From the NCBI GenBank assembly GCA_965370495.1, contig CBDUUV010000066.1:1-14953 (forward strand): 14,953 nt of DNA, read 5' to 3'. Shown piece by piece: positions 1 through 6,797 of this stretch. This DNA is from Krumholzibacterium sp965370495. Its GTDB lineage: Bacteria; Krumholzibacteriota; Krumholzibacteriia; Krumholzibacteriales; Krumholzibacteriaceae. The notes under the pieces were generated by a model. The model saw nothing but the letters and a program-made list of their open reading frames with translations, made no database searches and was not told where the DNA came from. Position numbers and translations under genes: made by a program. Positions within the stretch are counted from its first letter, which is position 1. Each line of letters starts with the position of its first letter.

Positions 1-1
1 G

Positions 2-748
2 CCTTATTCCAGGAATGCAATCTTTGCCGGCCTGTATCCGGATGAGATCAGCAGGCAGTATCCCAAGTACTGGATGGAGAAGTCGAAAACCGAGTTCAGC
101 AAGAACAGGTACGAGCAGGAACTCATGCACGAGCAGCTTCGAAAGGCAAGGCTGGACAAGCTTACGGTCAAGTATATCAAGATATATGAATCCAGAGAAG
201 CGAACGAGATTCGTAAACAGGTAGACAGTTATCGTATGATCAACCTTGTGGCGATGGTATTCAATTTTCTCGATATTCTGGCGCACGGCAGGAGCCAGAG
301 CGATATTCTGCAGGAGATCGCTCCCAATGAAGCAGCTTTTCGTTCCCTGATGCGTTCGTGGTTCGCGCATTCAGCTTTGTTCGAGATTCTGCAGAAGATC
401 TCGAAACACAATGCCACGGTGATTATCACTACCGATCATGGATCGATTCTCGGGCAGAAAGCCAGTCTCGTACATGGTAACAGGGAGACTTCGACCAACC
501 TGCGTTACAAGTTCGGCGAGAACATCAATGGTGATCCGAAGCAGACTTTCCATATGCGCAATCCCGCTGAGTTCAGGCTTCCGGTCGAGAGCCCTTCGAA
601 GAACTACATCATCGCCAAGGAGAATTACTACTTCGTTTATCCAACCCGTTTTCACGAGTATGAACGGCATTATCAGGGATCTTTCCAGCATGGAGGGATA
701 TCGCTCGAAGAGATGATCATACCCCTCATCACGCTTGTGCCAAAATAG
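2..748 (+). CDS. PglZ-domain protein, PorX-like (C-terminal part, 5' end outside window)
   Basis: The frame is open from the first complete codon at position 2 (P-Y-S-R-N-A-I-F-A-G-L-Y-P), so the gene begins before the window and the ATG at 74 is internal. It is the C-terminal part of an alkaline-phosphatase-superfamily PglZ domain. Visible landmarks are the Y-x-R-N-x-I-F-x-G-L-x-P segment, the T-D-H-G metal-binding motif (Asp at 434-436, His at 437-439) and a late H-G-G motif (His at 689-691) near the end. In PorX, which regulates type IX secretion in Bacteroidota, this fold follows an N-terminal receiver domain and acts as a zinc phosphodiesterase. The receiver part would lie upstream and cannot be seen, so a phage-defence PglZ protein is not formally excluded. 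The S-R-N-A-I-F-A-G-L-Y-P segment and the I-S-L-E-E-M-I-I-P-L tail fit PorX-like proteins better. It ends with TAG 22 bases before tsaE. Confidence 0.85.
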   Translation, partial: PYSRNAIFAGLYPDEISRQYPKYWMEKSKTEFSKNRYEQELMHEQLRKARLDKLTVKYIKIYESREANEIRKQVDSYRMINLVAMVFNFLDILAHGRSQSDILQEIAPNEAAFRSLMRSWFAHSALFEILQKISKHNATVIITTDHGSILGQKASLVHGNRETSTNLRYKFGENINGDPKQTFHMRNPAEFRLPVESPSKNYIIAKENYYFVYPTRFHEYERHYQGSFQHGGISLEEMIIPLITLVPK

Positions 749-769
749 GAATGGGGGGGAGACGAGGGT

Positions 770-1255
770 ATGGAACGCATGAAAGGTTTTCGCGGCCCTG
801 TCATCGAAAGAACGCTCGTGACAGGATCTCCCGCGGAAACGCTTGAACTCGGTGAAAGACTTGGAAAGATAATTCCACCTGGTACCGTGATATCCCTGGA
901 GGGAGGACTTGGAGCGGGGAAGACATATGTCGTAAAAGGGATAATTCGGGGACTCGGTATCAGTTCAGAGGTACTCAGCCCAACCTTTATCCTGGTGGAA
1001 GAGTACAAGGGGGAACTGAGTGTACTGCATTTCGACCTGTACAGGCTCGAAGACCTGGGTGACGTGGAACGTTTAGGACTGTTCGACGCAATCGATGGCA
1101 GGAATATCGTCCTGGTCGAATGGGGTGACAGGCTTCCCGGGCATTTGCTTGATCATGATATACGGATCCTGATCAATGTAACAGGGGATGTGACGAGAAA
1201 GATGGTAATCGAAGCGCCCGGGGATCTTCTCGAAATATTGCTGGAGGAGACATGA
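770..1255 (+). CDS. tsaE: tRNA t6A biosynthesis ATPase TsaE
   Basis: TsaE is the small P-loop ATPase that works with TsaB and TsaD to make N6-threonylcarbamoyladenosine at A37 of ANN-decoding tRNAs, in the cytoplasm. The 161-residue product has a Walker A motif G-G-L-G-A-G-K-T at residues 45-52, then S-P-T-F (70-73), the family's H-F-D-L-Y-R segment (87-92) and a V-E-W-G-D-R segment. The length is normal for the family. The start at 770 follows a purine-rich GGGGGGAGACGAGG stretch; the ATG at 779 is a weaker alternative. Its stop overlaps the start of tsaB by four bases (ATGA), so the two are almost certainly co-translated. Confidence 0.96.
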   Translation: MERMKGFRGPVIERTLVTGSPAETLELGERLGKIIPPGTVISLEGGLGAGKTYVVKGIIRGLGISSEVLSPTFILVEEYKGELSVLHFDLYRLEDLGDVERLGLFDAIDGRNIVLVEWGDRLPGHLLDHDIRILINVTGDVTRKMVIEAPGDLLEILLEET

Positions 1256-1989
1256 TGTCAGACAGGCCGCTGATCCTGGCCCTGGACACATCGCACTTCA
1301 AGGGGAGTGTCGCTGTCGCGCGCGGTAGAGAGATCCTCTGTGAGATGCTGTTCGATGCGAGCGATACCCATTCCGCGACACTGATGCCGGCGGTCGATAT
1401 ATGTTTGAAAAGTGCGCGGGTGACTGTTAAAGATATGGATCTTTTTGCCCTGGTGGAGGGGCCCGGAAGTTTTACGGGCCTGCGGATAGGGCTGGCGACG
1501 ATAAAGGCGTTTGCCGCGATCAACCGGAGGCCGGTAGTTTCCGTAAGCAGCATGGAAACTCTTGCGGCGGCTTTTCCATATGCCGCCCGCCCCATACTTC
1601 CCCTTGTCGACGCAAGGCGCTCGGAAGTCTACGCGGCGATATACAATTCTGAAAGCGGCCTGCCCGTGGAAATCCTGGGCCCATGCGCTGTCAGACCGGA
1701 GAAGACAGGTGAACTTCTGTCAGGAGCGGGTTGTAAAGGGCCCGTCATTATGTGTGGAACCGGTGCTTACAAGTACAGGGACCTCCTTTCCGAATTATTG
1801 CCTGAAGGGAGTTGTTTTGCCCCTGCGCGCTGGTCGTATCCCTCCGCGGGTGTTGTTGCCCTGCTGGCATCAGGCCGGGCCCCTGTTGAGTACGGGGATC
1901 TGCCGGCTCTCGAACCGTTGTACATCAGGCCTCCAGATGCCAGGTTGCCCGCGGATTCGAAACTCAGGGCCGGGGGTGGCGCGGGGTGA
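1252..1989 (+). CDS. tsaB: tRNA t6A biosynthesis protein TsaB
   Basis: TsaB (YeaZ) is an ASKHA-fold paralogue of TsaD that scaffolds the t6A-forming complex. The 245-residue product begins with the typical L-A-L-D-T-S strand (residues 9-14) and carries the hallmark G-P-G-S-F-T-G-L-R-I-G at 70-80. The segment L-P-L-V-D-A-R-R-S-E-V-Y follows in the middle of the protein, where the family expects it. GGAGGAGA just upstream serves as ribosome binding site; the tandem ATGATG at 1252 and 1255 leaves the exact first codon open by one residue. The gene overlaps tsaE by four bases at its start and rimI by four bases (GTGA) at its end. That compact arrangement is common for this pathway. tsaD is not in the window and must lie elsewhere. 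Confidence 0.95.
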   Translation: MMSDRPLILALDTSHFKGSVAVARGREILCEMLFDASDTHSATLMPAVDICLKSARVTVKDMDLFALVEGPGSFTGLRIGLATIKAFAAINRRPVVSVSSMETLAAAFPYAARPILPLVDARRSEVYAAIYNSESGLPVEILGPCAVRPEKTGELLSGAGCKGPVIMCGTGAYKYRDLLSELLPEGSCFAPARWSYPSAGVVALLASGRAPVEYGDLPALEPLYIRPPDARLPADSKLRAGGGAG

Positions 1990-2444
1990 GTAAAGGGTTC
2001 ATCAGGGAAATGCTGGAAACAGATATTCCCCGGTTGATGGAGATAGAGAAAGAGTGTTTTTCGACTCCGTGGACAGCCAGCATGTTCATGTGCCAGATAA
2101 GGCTTGTGGATATTTCCGCCAACCTTGTATTCATCGAGGGTGGGGTGATTGCCGGTTATGTGATCGCCTGGTTTGGTTACGAGGAGATGCACCTGCTAAG
2201 TATCGGGGTCATGCCGGCAAGCAGGGGACTGGGGCTAGCCGAAAAACTTCTGGACGAGGCCATGAAAAGAAGTAAAAAAGCCGGCGGTATAAAAGTAATC
2301 CTTGAAGTACGCGCGAGTAATTCCAGGGCGCGGAGATTCTATCAGAAGATGGGGTTCAGACGAGTGGGAGTGCGAAAAGGGTATTACAGCGAGAGTGGAG
2401 AGGATGCCCTGGTTCTGGAGAGATATATTGAAGAACCGGATTGA
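1986..2444 (+). CDS. rimI: GNAT N-acetyltransferase, RimI family
   Basis: The 152-residue product is a single GNAT domain of the RimI type, which acetylates the N-terminal alanine of ribosomal protein S18 and sometimes other proteins, using acetyl-CoA. It has the RimI-like opening (I-P-x-L-M-E-I-E-x-E-C-F-x-x-P-W), the acetyl-CoA pyrophosphate-binding loop S-R-G-L-G-L-A within residues 69-89, and the C-terminal signature E-V-R-A-S-N-S-x-A-x-x-F-Y-x-K-M-G-F followed by R-x-x-Y-Y. It starts at a GTG overlapping the tsaB stop codon, so translation is probably coupled. The tsaB-rimI pairing is widespread in bacteria and supports the assignment. Its last 41 bases overlap the longest plausible form of the next gene. 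Confidence 0.93.
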   Translation: MSKGFIREMLETDIPRLMEIEKECFSTPWTASMFMCQIRLVDISANLVFIEGGVIAGYVIAWFGYEEMHLLSIGVMPASRGLGLAEKLLDEAMKRSKKAGGIKVILEVRASNSRARRFYQKMGFRRVGVRKGYYSESGEDALVLERYIEEPD

Positions 2445-3372
2445 TCAGGCGCTTTTTCCGTTCATGGGAAAGGCTGATATAGCGGTTATACTCGGTTCAG
2501 GACTTTCTGTCCCGGAAGAGTCAGTTACTCCTGTAGAGTCTGTTTCATACAAAGATATTCCCGGATTTGTCGTACCGTCGGTTGAAGGGCATCCCGGCCG
2601 GCTCCTTCTTCTCGACGGGGGGTGCTCAGGGATCCTTCTTTTTGCCGGAAGGGTGCATCTCTACGAGGGTTGTAACGAATCCGGCGAGCAGAATGTGCCG
2701 GGCGAACATGATGGTATTGACCCGGGGGGCAGAAATTATAACAGTAAAAACCCGGAAATAATGGTTGCCCTGGCAGCCCGGCTTGGATGCAAAAGGCTCC
2801 TTCTTACCCAGGCGGCAGGCAGCCTGGATCCCGTACTTCAGACAGGTACATGGATGCTTGCAGACGATATTGTGTCCCTCCCGCAGAGGATATTCAGGGG
2901 GAGTATGCCACCGGGCGGATTTTCCGCGGGCACAGTTCATGCAGGCGAGATTTCAACAGGCGCGCCTCCTGTCTTCTGGCCCGGGAGCCTGCTGTCGGAA
3001 GGTTTCAGGGGAGAGATCGCCCTGGCAGCCCTGGGATCGAAAGTACCGATTCGGGATGGCATTCTTTTCTGGACGCCCGGCCCTAATTACGAGACTCCCG
3101 CTGAAGCCATGATGGCTCGGAGCATGGGTGCGAACGCGGCCACAATGTCCCCGATGCCGGAACTCCTGGAGGCAAAAAGACAGGGGATCGAGGCAGCTTG
3201 CCTGAGCTGGATAACGAATTTCGCGCCGAATGTGTCGCGTTCGGGGACGGACCATAGCAGGGTTATCGGTATGGGTAGGAGAGGGAGCCGGATGCTGCTC
3301 AAAATTATCATGGAACTGTCTCGATGCACGAATCCCGGAGGGGCCATAACGGTGGATCATGCAAGACTATAG
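2404..3372 (+). CDS. punA: purine nucleoside phosphorylase, trimeric (PNP/MTAP) type
   Basis: This enzyme splits purine nucleosides with phosphate to give free base and (deoxy)ribose 1-phosphate in purine salvage. Counting from 2404, the 322-residue product has the phosphate-binding I-L-G-S-G-L-S (residues 29-35), G-H-P-G, the A-G-R-V-H-L-Y-E-G motif, the G-P-N-Y-E-T-P-A-E purine-site motif, then M-S-P-M-P-E and I-T-N. The E-T-P-A-E form points to PNP rather than methylthioadenosine phosphorylase. Oddities are a polar, Asn/Gly-rich insertion of about 20 residues after the H-L-Y-E-G motif, and T-Q-A-A-G-S where T-N-A-A-G-G is usual. The frame stays open upstream to 2302, but that would overlap rimI by about 140 bases. 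ATG 2404 has GGAGAGG close by; TTG 2428 has GGAG with 7-base spacing and only 17 bases of overlap, and is a real alternative. The family is certain, the start is not. Confidence 0.88.
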   Translation: MPWFWRDILKNRIDQALFPFMGKADIAVILGSGLSVPEESVTPVESVSYKDIPGFVVPSVEGHPGRLLLLDGGCSGILLFAGRVHLYEGCNESGEQNVPGEHDGIDPGGRNYNSKNPEIMVALAARLGCKRLLLTQAAGSLDPVLQTGTWMLADDIVSLPQRIFRGSMPPGGFSAGTVHAGEISTGAPPVFWPGSLLSEGFRGEIALAALGSKVPIRDGILFWTPGPNYETPAEAMMARSMGANAATMSPMPELLEAKRQGIEAACLSWITNFAPNVSRSGTDHSRVIGMGRRGSRMLLKIIMELSRCTNPGGAITVDHARL

Positions 3373-3450
3373 CAGTGTTTTTCAAAAAAAGGACTTTTTG
3401 CATCATCCCGCGGGTGTTACATTGAAATCATACAGGGGAGGTGGACAGAC

Positions 3451-4356
3451 ATGAACTGGTTGAACCGGGCAAAACAGGGAATCAAGACCTGGAAAAAAAA
3501 AGAGATTCCCGACGGGTTATGGGATAAGTGCCCGTCATGTGGCGAGATTCTGTACAGGAAAGAACTTGCCAGGCACCTGTCTGTCTGCCCGAAGTGCCAT
3601 TTTCATTTCAAGATAAACGTTTCCCGCTATATAGAGATCCTGACCGATGATTCGTCATTTGCTGAAATGGATGAGGGCCTTTATTCCGGCGATCCTCTGA
3701 ACTTCAAGGACATCAAAAAATACAGGGACAGGATCAAGGCAGCACGCAAGAAGACAGGAAAGAACTCCGCGATAATGACCGGTATCGCCACTATTAACAA
3801 GCGCAAAGCTGTTCTGGCGATAATGGATTTCAGCTTCATGGGAGGCAGTATGGGGTCGGTCGTCGGTGAAAAGATCCTGAGGGCCGCGAAAAAGGCGATA
3901 GAGGAGCGGCTACCCTTTATTATGGTTACTGCTTCCGGGGGGGCGCGTATGCAGGAATCGATCCTCTCCCTGATGCAGATGGCCAAAACCTCCGCTTCGT
4001 TCGCGATGCTTTCGAGAGCCGAGTTGCCGTACATAACGATTCTTACCAATCCGACCACGGGTGGTGTGGCCGCGTCGTTCGCTTTCCAGGGCGATATTAT
4101 AATAGCCGAACCGAAAGCGCTGATAGGTTTTGCCGGGCCGAGGGTCATTCGTGAGACTGTCGGAGAGGAACTTCCGGAAGGATTCCAGCGCTCGGAGTTT
4201 CTTCTCGAGCACGGGATGATTGACATGATAACCAGCCGTGATGACCTGAAGAGGACTCTTGGATTTATACTCGACAGTTTCATGAGCGGTGTATCGGCCA
4301 GTGTGGAGGGCAAAAACCGGGAGAATGACCGCAAGACAATCTCACTCATCTGGTAG
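3451..4356 (+). CDS. accD: acetyl-CoA carboxylase carboxyltransferase subunit beta
   Basis: AccD is the beta half of the carboxyltransferase that moves the carboxyl group from carboxybiotin to acetyl-CoA, giving malonyl-CoA, the first committed step of fatty acid synthesis. The 301-residue product has the N-terminal zinc ribbon C-P-S-C (Cys27, Cys30) and C-P-K-C (Cys46, Cys49), followed by the crotonase-like carboxyltransferase domain with M-G-G-S-M-G-S-V-V-G, the S-G-G-A-R-M-Q-E acyl-CoA-binding segment, N-P-T-T-G-G-V-A-A-S and I-G-F-A-G-P-R-V-I. Length and motif order are standard. A strong GGGGAGGTGG ribosome binding site lies just before ATG 3451. It is followed 19 bases later by folC; accD-folC adjacency is a known arrangement. 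accA is not in the window. Confidence 0.97.
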   Translation: MNWLNRAKQGIKTWKKKEIPDGLWDKCPSCGEILYRKELARHLSVCPKCHFHFKINVSRYIEILTDDSSFAEMDEGLYSGDPLNFKDIKKYRDRIKAARKKTGKNSAIMTGIATINKRKAVLAIMDFSFMGGSMGSVVGEKILRAAKKAIEERLPFIMVTASGGARMQESILSLMQMAKTSASFAMLSRAELPYITILTNPTTGGVAASFAFQGDIIIAEPKALIGFAGPRVIRETVGEELPEGFQRSEFLLEHGMIDMITSRDDLKRTLGFILDSFMSGVSASVEGKNRENDRKTISLIW

Positions 4357-4375
4357 GGCGAAGCCCTTTTCCAAC

Positions 4376-5695
4376 ATGGAATTTCTCTTTTCACTAAGGC
4401 CCGCGAATATGAAGCTGGGCCTGAGGAATATTACAGCCCTGCTGGATTCGCTCGGAAATCCCCAGGAGAGGTTGCCTGCCGCCCTTGTCGCTGGTACGAA
4501 CGGCAAGGGTTCGGTGACCACTTATTTGACATCTATACTTCGCGGCGCAGGTTACAGAACAGGCACATTCTATTCGCCACACCTGTTCAGAATAAATGAG
4601 CGGATTAAGCTCAATGGGGAGGAGATCCCCAGCCCGGTGTTCGATTCTATCCTTGGAGAACTTCGTGAAAGGTATAAGCAGATTCCCTTTTCATTCTTTG
4701 AGGGGGTGACAGCCGCCGCGATACTTTATTTCGTAAGGGAGAATGCGGATATAGCTGTATTCGAAGTAGGCCTGGGAGGAAGGCTTGACGCGACAAGGCT
4801 CGTAAACGCCGTGATCACGGTCATAACCGGGATATCGCATGACCACGGGGAACATCTTGGCAGGACAAAGTCGGAGATCCTCGGAGAGAAACTTGGAATC
4901 ACCAGGAAAGGCGTGCCTCTCGTGGCGAATCTCAAGGGAGGTCTCATGGCCCGCAAGGCCATGAAACATTGTGAGATAAGCGGCATTCCCTATGTTAATT
5001 CACGAAGCGGAATCTCGCGCAGGCTGCGCCGGATGAACGCCGCATCGATCGACTTCACACTTGTTACACCGAAGCGTGATTATGGTATACTCAGTTCCTC
5101 GATGATCGGCAGGGTGCAGATGGAGAATGTCACGACTGCTGTTCGCGTTGCGGAAACCCTTGGCATGAAATTCAAGGGCATCGGGAAAAGAGCGATAAGC
5201 GAAGGTATCGGCAGGGCCTTCTTCGCGGGGCGGTTCCAGGTACTGCCTGGCAACTCGAGGGTCATACTGGATGTATCGCATAATGAAGAGGCGCTTCTAT
5301 CAGCCGCCGATACGCTTACGAGGATATCGCCCGCTGAACGGAATGTAATGATATTCGGCGTCATGGCGCGCAAGGAACTTGGTTCCTTTCCGTCAAAGGC
5401 CCTTTCCTCGGTGCGTGAAGTAATCCTTGTGCCGCTGAAGGGCGCGGGTTCGGCGAGCGGCAGTGATTTGTTTGCCAGGTTCACGGGGCAGATGAGAGGC
5501 CCGGGCACAGGCAGGAAGAAAAAAACGGGCGCTGCAGACGCAAACGGAGGCACTGTGATCACCGTAGCCCGGGGGATGAATGATGCTGTAAGGAAAGCAC
5601 AAAAATCCCTTGGGCCGGAGGATACGCTACTGGTGCTCGGTTCACACCTGGCCGTCGAAGAATCGGTCGGGGAATTGGGCAAGATTCTTTTGTAA
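4376..5695 (+). CDS. folC: bifunctional folylpolyglutamate / dihydrofolate synthase
   Basis: FolC is an ATP-dependent Mur-ligase-family enzyme that adds glutamate to folates (and often to dihydropteroate). Counting from 4376, the 439-residue product has K-L-G-L-R-N-I and L-G-N-P-Q near the N terminus, the P-loop G-T-N-G-K-G-S (40-46), Y-S-P-H-L-F-R-I-N-E-R-I, E-V-G-L-G-G-R-L-D-A-T and I-S-H-D-H-G-E-H-L-G. In the C-terminal domain it has L-D-V-S-H-N, equivalent to the usual D-G-A-H-N. A Lys-rich insertion (R-K-K-K-T-G-A-A-D) interrupts the C-terminal domain near the end. The frame is open back to 4289 inside accD, but family similarity starts around residue 1 of the 4376 form. No good ribosome binding site precedes ATG 4376, so translation may depend on coupling to accD. 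Confidence 0.92.
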   Translation: MEFLFSLRPANMKLGLRNITALLDSLGNPQERLPAALVAGTNGKGSVTTYLTSILRGAGYRTGTFYSPHLFRINERIKLNGEEIPSPVFDSILGELRERYKQIPFSFFEGVTAAAILYFVRENADIAVFEVGLGGRLDATRLVNAVITVITGISHDHGEHLGRTKSEILGEKLGITRKGVPLVANLKGGLMARKAMKHCEISGIPYVNSRSGISRRLRRMNAASIDFTLVTPKRDYGILSSSMIGRVQMENVTTAVRVAETLGMKFKGIGKRAISEGIGRAFFAGRFQVLPGNSRVILDVSHNEEALLSAADTLTRISPAERNVMIFGVMARKELGSFPSKALSSVREVILVPLKGAGSASGSDLFARFTGQMRGPGTGRKKKTGAADANGGTVITVARGMNDAVRKAQKSLGPEDTLLVLGSHLAVEESVGELGKILL

Positions 5696-5773
5696 GCAGG
5701 GTTGGGTTCCTGCTCGAGCCAGGGAAATCTTTTTGTCAGTTACGGCAGGGTCCCTGTAAACAGGAAGTATGAT

Positions 5774-6712
5774 ATGGACAAGGTACTGGGAGTTGATATC
5801 GGTGGAACAAATATCAAGCTCGGCATTGTGACGGGCGATGGCCGGATCCTCGAAGACGGTTTGATCGAAACAGAGGCCGGCAGGGGACCGGCTGCCGCTG
5901 CCGAAAGGGTCGCCCGGTGGTATCGGTGCAGGCTCGATGATCACCCCGGTATCTGCGCGGCCGGGATAGATTGCGCCGGCCTGATAGATGGGGAGAAGGG
6001 TTTTCTGTATAATTCGCCCAATCTTTCGGGGTGGGATAACACGCCTCTGGCGGCGATATTTTCTGAAAACCTCGCTCTTCCTGTCACTGTCGATAACGAT
6101 GTTAACTGTGCTGCCTGGGGTGAATTCGTGATGGGTGCTGGAAGGGGGACCCGGTATTTTGTTTGTGTCACGCTTGGGACGGGGGTCGGCGGCGGGATCG
6201 TTATTGATGGCAGGTTGTACAGAGGCGCGCAGGGGCTGGCAGCCGAGATCGGCCACCAGGTTGTAATGGCGGGCGGGCCGAAGTGCGCCTGTGGCAATAA
6301 GGGTTGTCTTGAAGCGCTGATAAGTTCGGCTGCAATAGTGAAACGTTTTACTGAAATGCCGGGGAGCAGAGAGAGTGTGCTTTCGGGGAAAGGGACGATT
6401 AACGTCAGGGATATAGCAGCCGCTGCTGCAGAAGGTGATCAACCATCATTAAGAGCGCTTGAGGAAACAGGGAGGATTTTCGGGATAGGGCTGGCCAATA
6501 TCGTTCACCTGCTCAATCCTGAAGTGATCGCCGTAGGTGGGGGAGTCGCTGGAGCCGGAGACCTTATCCTTGAACCGGCAAGGATATCCATGAAAGAACA
6601 TATGATGGGTGATATCCTCTCTCCTGTCCGTGTCGTTGCCGCGGAGCTCGGTAACAATGCCTCGTTTATCGGAGCGTCACTTATGGCGCTTGGGGATAAA
6701 AACAGAGAATAG
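5774..6712 (+). CDS. ROK-family sugar kinase (probably glucokinase)
   Basis: The 312-residue product is a ROK-family kinase, most likely phosphorylating glucose or a related hexose with ATP. It opens with the phosphate-binding V-D-I-G-G-T-N (residues 7-13). The D-N-D-V-N segment follows, with the catalytic base probably Asp109, then T-L-G-T-G-V-G-G-G-I. The ROK zinc site is complete: E-I-G-H with His161, and C-A-C-G-N-K-G-C with Cys171, Cys173 and Cys178. A G-G-G-V-A motif sits in the C-terminal half. The start at ATG 5774 is chosen because AGGAAG lies six bases upstream and the family N terminus begins there; the frame is open to 5702 but that extension has no family character. Sugar specificity cannot be read from the sequence; N-acetylglucosamine, mannose and fructose kinases share these motifs. 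Confidence 0.92.
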   Translation: MDKVLGVDIGGTNIKLGIVTGDGRILEDGLIETEAGRGPAAAAERVARWYRCRLDDHPGICAAGIDCAGLIDGEKGFLYNSPNLSGWDNTPLAAIFSENLALPVTVDNDVNCAAWGEFVMGAGRGTRYFVCVTLGTGVGGGIVIDGRLYRGAQGLAAEIGHQVVMAGGPKCACGNKGCLEALISSAAIVKRFTEMPGSRESVLSGKGTINVRDIAAAAAEGDQPSLRALEETGRIFGIGLANIVHLLNPEVIAVGGGVAGAGDLILEPARISMKEHMMGDILSPVRVVAAELGNNASFIGASLMALGDKNRE

Positions 6713-6759
6713 GGGTGCGCCGGGTGATCCAGATCATCAATGATTGTGGCGTGTGCCCA

Positions 6760-6765
6760 TATAAT
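6760..6765 (+). promoter_or_regulatory. possible -10 element upstream of lptD
   Basis: A perfect TATAAT sits in the 85-base gap between the sugar kinase and lptD, placing a transcription start near 6772 and leaving a leader of about 26 bases. No convincing -35 hexamer is seen at 16-18 bases upstream (TCAATG at 6737 is a poor match). It may be a weak promoter giving lptD its own transcription, or chance. Confidence 0.35.
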
Positions 6766-6797
6766 AGACGCGTTTTACGCGGGTACAGGGGAGATCG

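Noticed and set aside
3383..3400. CAAAAA...TTTTTG inverted repeat between the phosphorylase and accD as a terminator
   Set aside because: The stem is six mostly A-T pairs with no G/C core and no following U-run, too weak for an intrinsic terminator.
3398..3423. Promoter upstream of accD
   Set aside because: TTTTTG/TTGCAT and TACATT are poor matches with bad spacing when combined; not better than chance.
5746..5756. Palindrome CAGGGTCCCTG before the ROK kinase
   Set aside because: Only 11 bases, no loop or U-run, and no second copy in the gap; likely chance.
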